A program made the position numbers and the translations under genes. A stretch of DNA of 64,000 nt. Source: Acidobacteriota bacterium. GTDB lineage: Bacteria; Acidobacteriota; UBA4820. Position 1 is the first letter of the stretch. Every line of letters begins with the position of its first letter. Of this stretch, positions 61,486 to 64,000 are shown piece after piece. The stretch is from contig JAKQCT010000017.1 of NCBI GenBank assembly GCA_029559035.1, positions 28,501-92,500 of the forward strand, read 5' to 3'. The notes below the pieces were generated by a model, which worked only from the letters and a program-made list of their open reading frames with translations, ran no database searches and was not told the origin of the DNA.

Positions 61486-61514
61486 ACAAAAAGCCCGCCT
61501 TTTGAGGGCAGGCT
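61486..61514 (-). terminator. Rho-independent terminator, minus strand
   Basis: On the minus strand AGCCTGCC-CTCAAAA-GGCGGGCT (8 pairs, one G-U) is followed by TTTTTG. It would stop transcripts arriving from the right, insulating the small membrane-protein gene from the rRNA operon side. Confidence 0.75.
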
Positions 61515-61549
61515 CTTCGTAATATATCACTGGGCTTTTCCATTAATTG

Positions 61550-61942
61550 CTGAAAGATGCAACGAATAAGTGATCAGCGACGCAGTCGCTGGCGTCCCGA
61601 CGCCGATGGACCAGTTACGAGGAAGATGAGCCGGCCGCACCTGAAGCATCTAAAGCCAACTGCTTGGCTTCAAGTCAGCGAGGGCTCTGTTCCAAGCGTT
61701 CACAAAAGAATTGAGCATTTCAAGCTCCGACGGCTGACGCCGCAGATGGCTCGTCGCGGTCGGCGCATGTTAGCAGGGTGTGGAGAGAGCGCAGATGTCC
61801 AGACGCGGGAGTGCTGCAGCCGTAGGCGGCAAGGCGAAGGAAAAGCTTTTGAAAAGCTTGCTTATCTAAAAGCGTTGACTTTGCCTGGCCGAACGCGGAG
61901 CGTTCCACTTCCCGCGCCGGCAATATCATTATGATCTTTCAG
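61550..61942 (+). repeat. Structured intergenic repeat, copy C, with 9-bp terminal inverted repeats
   Basis: A 393-nt non-coding segment bounded by CTGAAAGAT (61550-61558) and its inverse ATCTTTCAG (61934-61942). Inside are a 7-bp hairpin with a 3-nt loop (CAGCGAC-GCA-GTCGCTG), the 18-mer GCGTCCCGACGCCGATGG (61592-61609) identical to copy A, CGAGGAAG after 8 nt (61618-61625), CGTCGCGGTCGGCGCAT (61752) followed by GGTGTGG, and GCAGCCGTAGGCGGCAAGGCG (from 61816). No protein is encoded. Together with 61414-61485 this accounts for the gap up to the 5S terminator. Confidence 0.7.
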
Positions 61943-61981
61943 ATTGTTTTTGTATCGCGGATCGGGCGGCGCCCGAAAAAT

Positions 61982-62013
61982 AAAAAAGCCTGCCGTTTAA
62001 GGCAGGCTTTTTT
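61982..62013 (-). terminator. Terminator of the rRNA operon (bidirectional)
   Basis: A perfect 13-bp stem, AAAAAAGCCTGCC-GTTTAA-GGCAGGCTTTTTT, lies 8 nt beyond the 5S 3' end. It is symmetrical and could act in both directions. Confidence 0.92.
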
Positions 62014-62020
62014 CGTTTAA

Positions 62021-62138
<118 letters not shown>

Positions 62139-62199
62139 AATCCTTCGATTTATATCAACCAGTGATCGGGAATTACCATAACGGAGTAAAGAAATTTTT

Positions 62200-64000
<1,801 letters not shown>

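Noticed and set aside
61550..61942. Copy C as a HEARO/omega RNA of an IscB-type element
   Set aside because: I cannot match the known conserved segments with confidence and no IscB gene is present; left as an unnamed structured repeat.

Overview
The window is a high-GC, densely coded bacterial chromosome segment from a Gram-negative organism. It encodes outer-membrane lipid A and heptose synthesis (lpxB, an LpxL-type acyltransferase, gmhB, split hldE), an outer-membrane porin, a TonB-like C-terminal domain and an NrfHA nitrite reductase. Many arginine codons are AGG, GTG and TTG starts are frequent, and genes commonly overlap by 4-16 nt. The strictly anaerobic glycyl-radical enzyme, the multihaem cytochromes and the ferredoxin point to an anaerobic, probably uncultured lineage. 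DUF1844, the multidomain secreted proteins and the TPR-rich proteins would fit an Acidobacteriota/Aminicenantes-like or related group. That placement is a low-confidence inference; the partial 23S gene at the right end would settle it.

Layout. (1) 1-7697, minus strand: an apparent operon of ECF sigma factor, zinc-finger anti-sigma factor, smpB, aroA, murein amidase, MsbA-type ABC exporter, DUF1844 protein and a membrane protein cut by the window edge. (2) 7698-8723: a small membrane protein and a non-coding structured repeat in front of uvrB (8724-10712). (3) 10715-15710, minus: a five-gene envelope/sensory cluster with a pseudokinase-TonB fusion, a DUF2721 protein, a tail-anchored protein, a four-PAS protein without output domain and an exported protein. 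(4) 15838-20856: rpmB, lpxB (opposite strand), then tmk, acyltransferase, gmhB, rfaE1 and rfaE2, all overlapping by 1-8 nt: an LPS-core/lipid A locus. (5) 20843-23557: ferredoxin, LysM protein, aldose epimerase. (6) 23626-29170: a visibly AT-richer two-gene island (papain-family multidomain protein and LRR protein). (7) 29298-33179: a complete 4-hydroxyphenylacetate decarboxylase operon (p-cresol formation). (8) 33343-39486: TPR/cNMP-binding protein, DUF937 protein, small membrane protein, CPBP protease, nrfA, nrfH and an unknown companion. (9) 39608-46190: secreted M14 carboxypeptidase, porin, phosphofructokinase, MFS transporter. (10) 46251-46520: a MITE-like element. (11) 46618-55022: small membrane protein and STAS protein, then a phosphate locus phoB-phoR-pstSCAB-phoU-pit-arsC. 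(12) 55090-60899: zinc-ribbon/TPR giant, coiled-coil protein, AlkD-type protein, and a nucleotidyltransferase pair followed by a relic of the alkD 3' end. (13) 61162-64000: small membrane protein, a second structured repeat, and the 3' part of an rRNA operon (23S, 5S) on the minus strand.

How the parts work together. The phosphate locus is coherent: PhoR/PhoB would sense starvation and act on 11-bp direct repeats (CCTGAAA-type half-sites) in front of pstS. The same repeats lie in front of the distant porin gene, which suggests one Pho regulon linking outer-membrane uptake, the high-affinity ABC importer, the Pit carrier and arsenate reduction. The most novel signals are the pseudokinase-TonB operon, two dispersed structured repeats with compensatory changes in a hairpin, the nucleotidyltransferase pair bracketed by a duplicated alkD 3' end, and the p-cresol-forming operon in a Gram-negative background.
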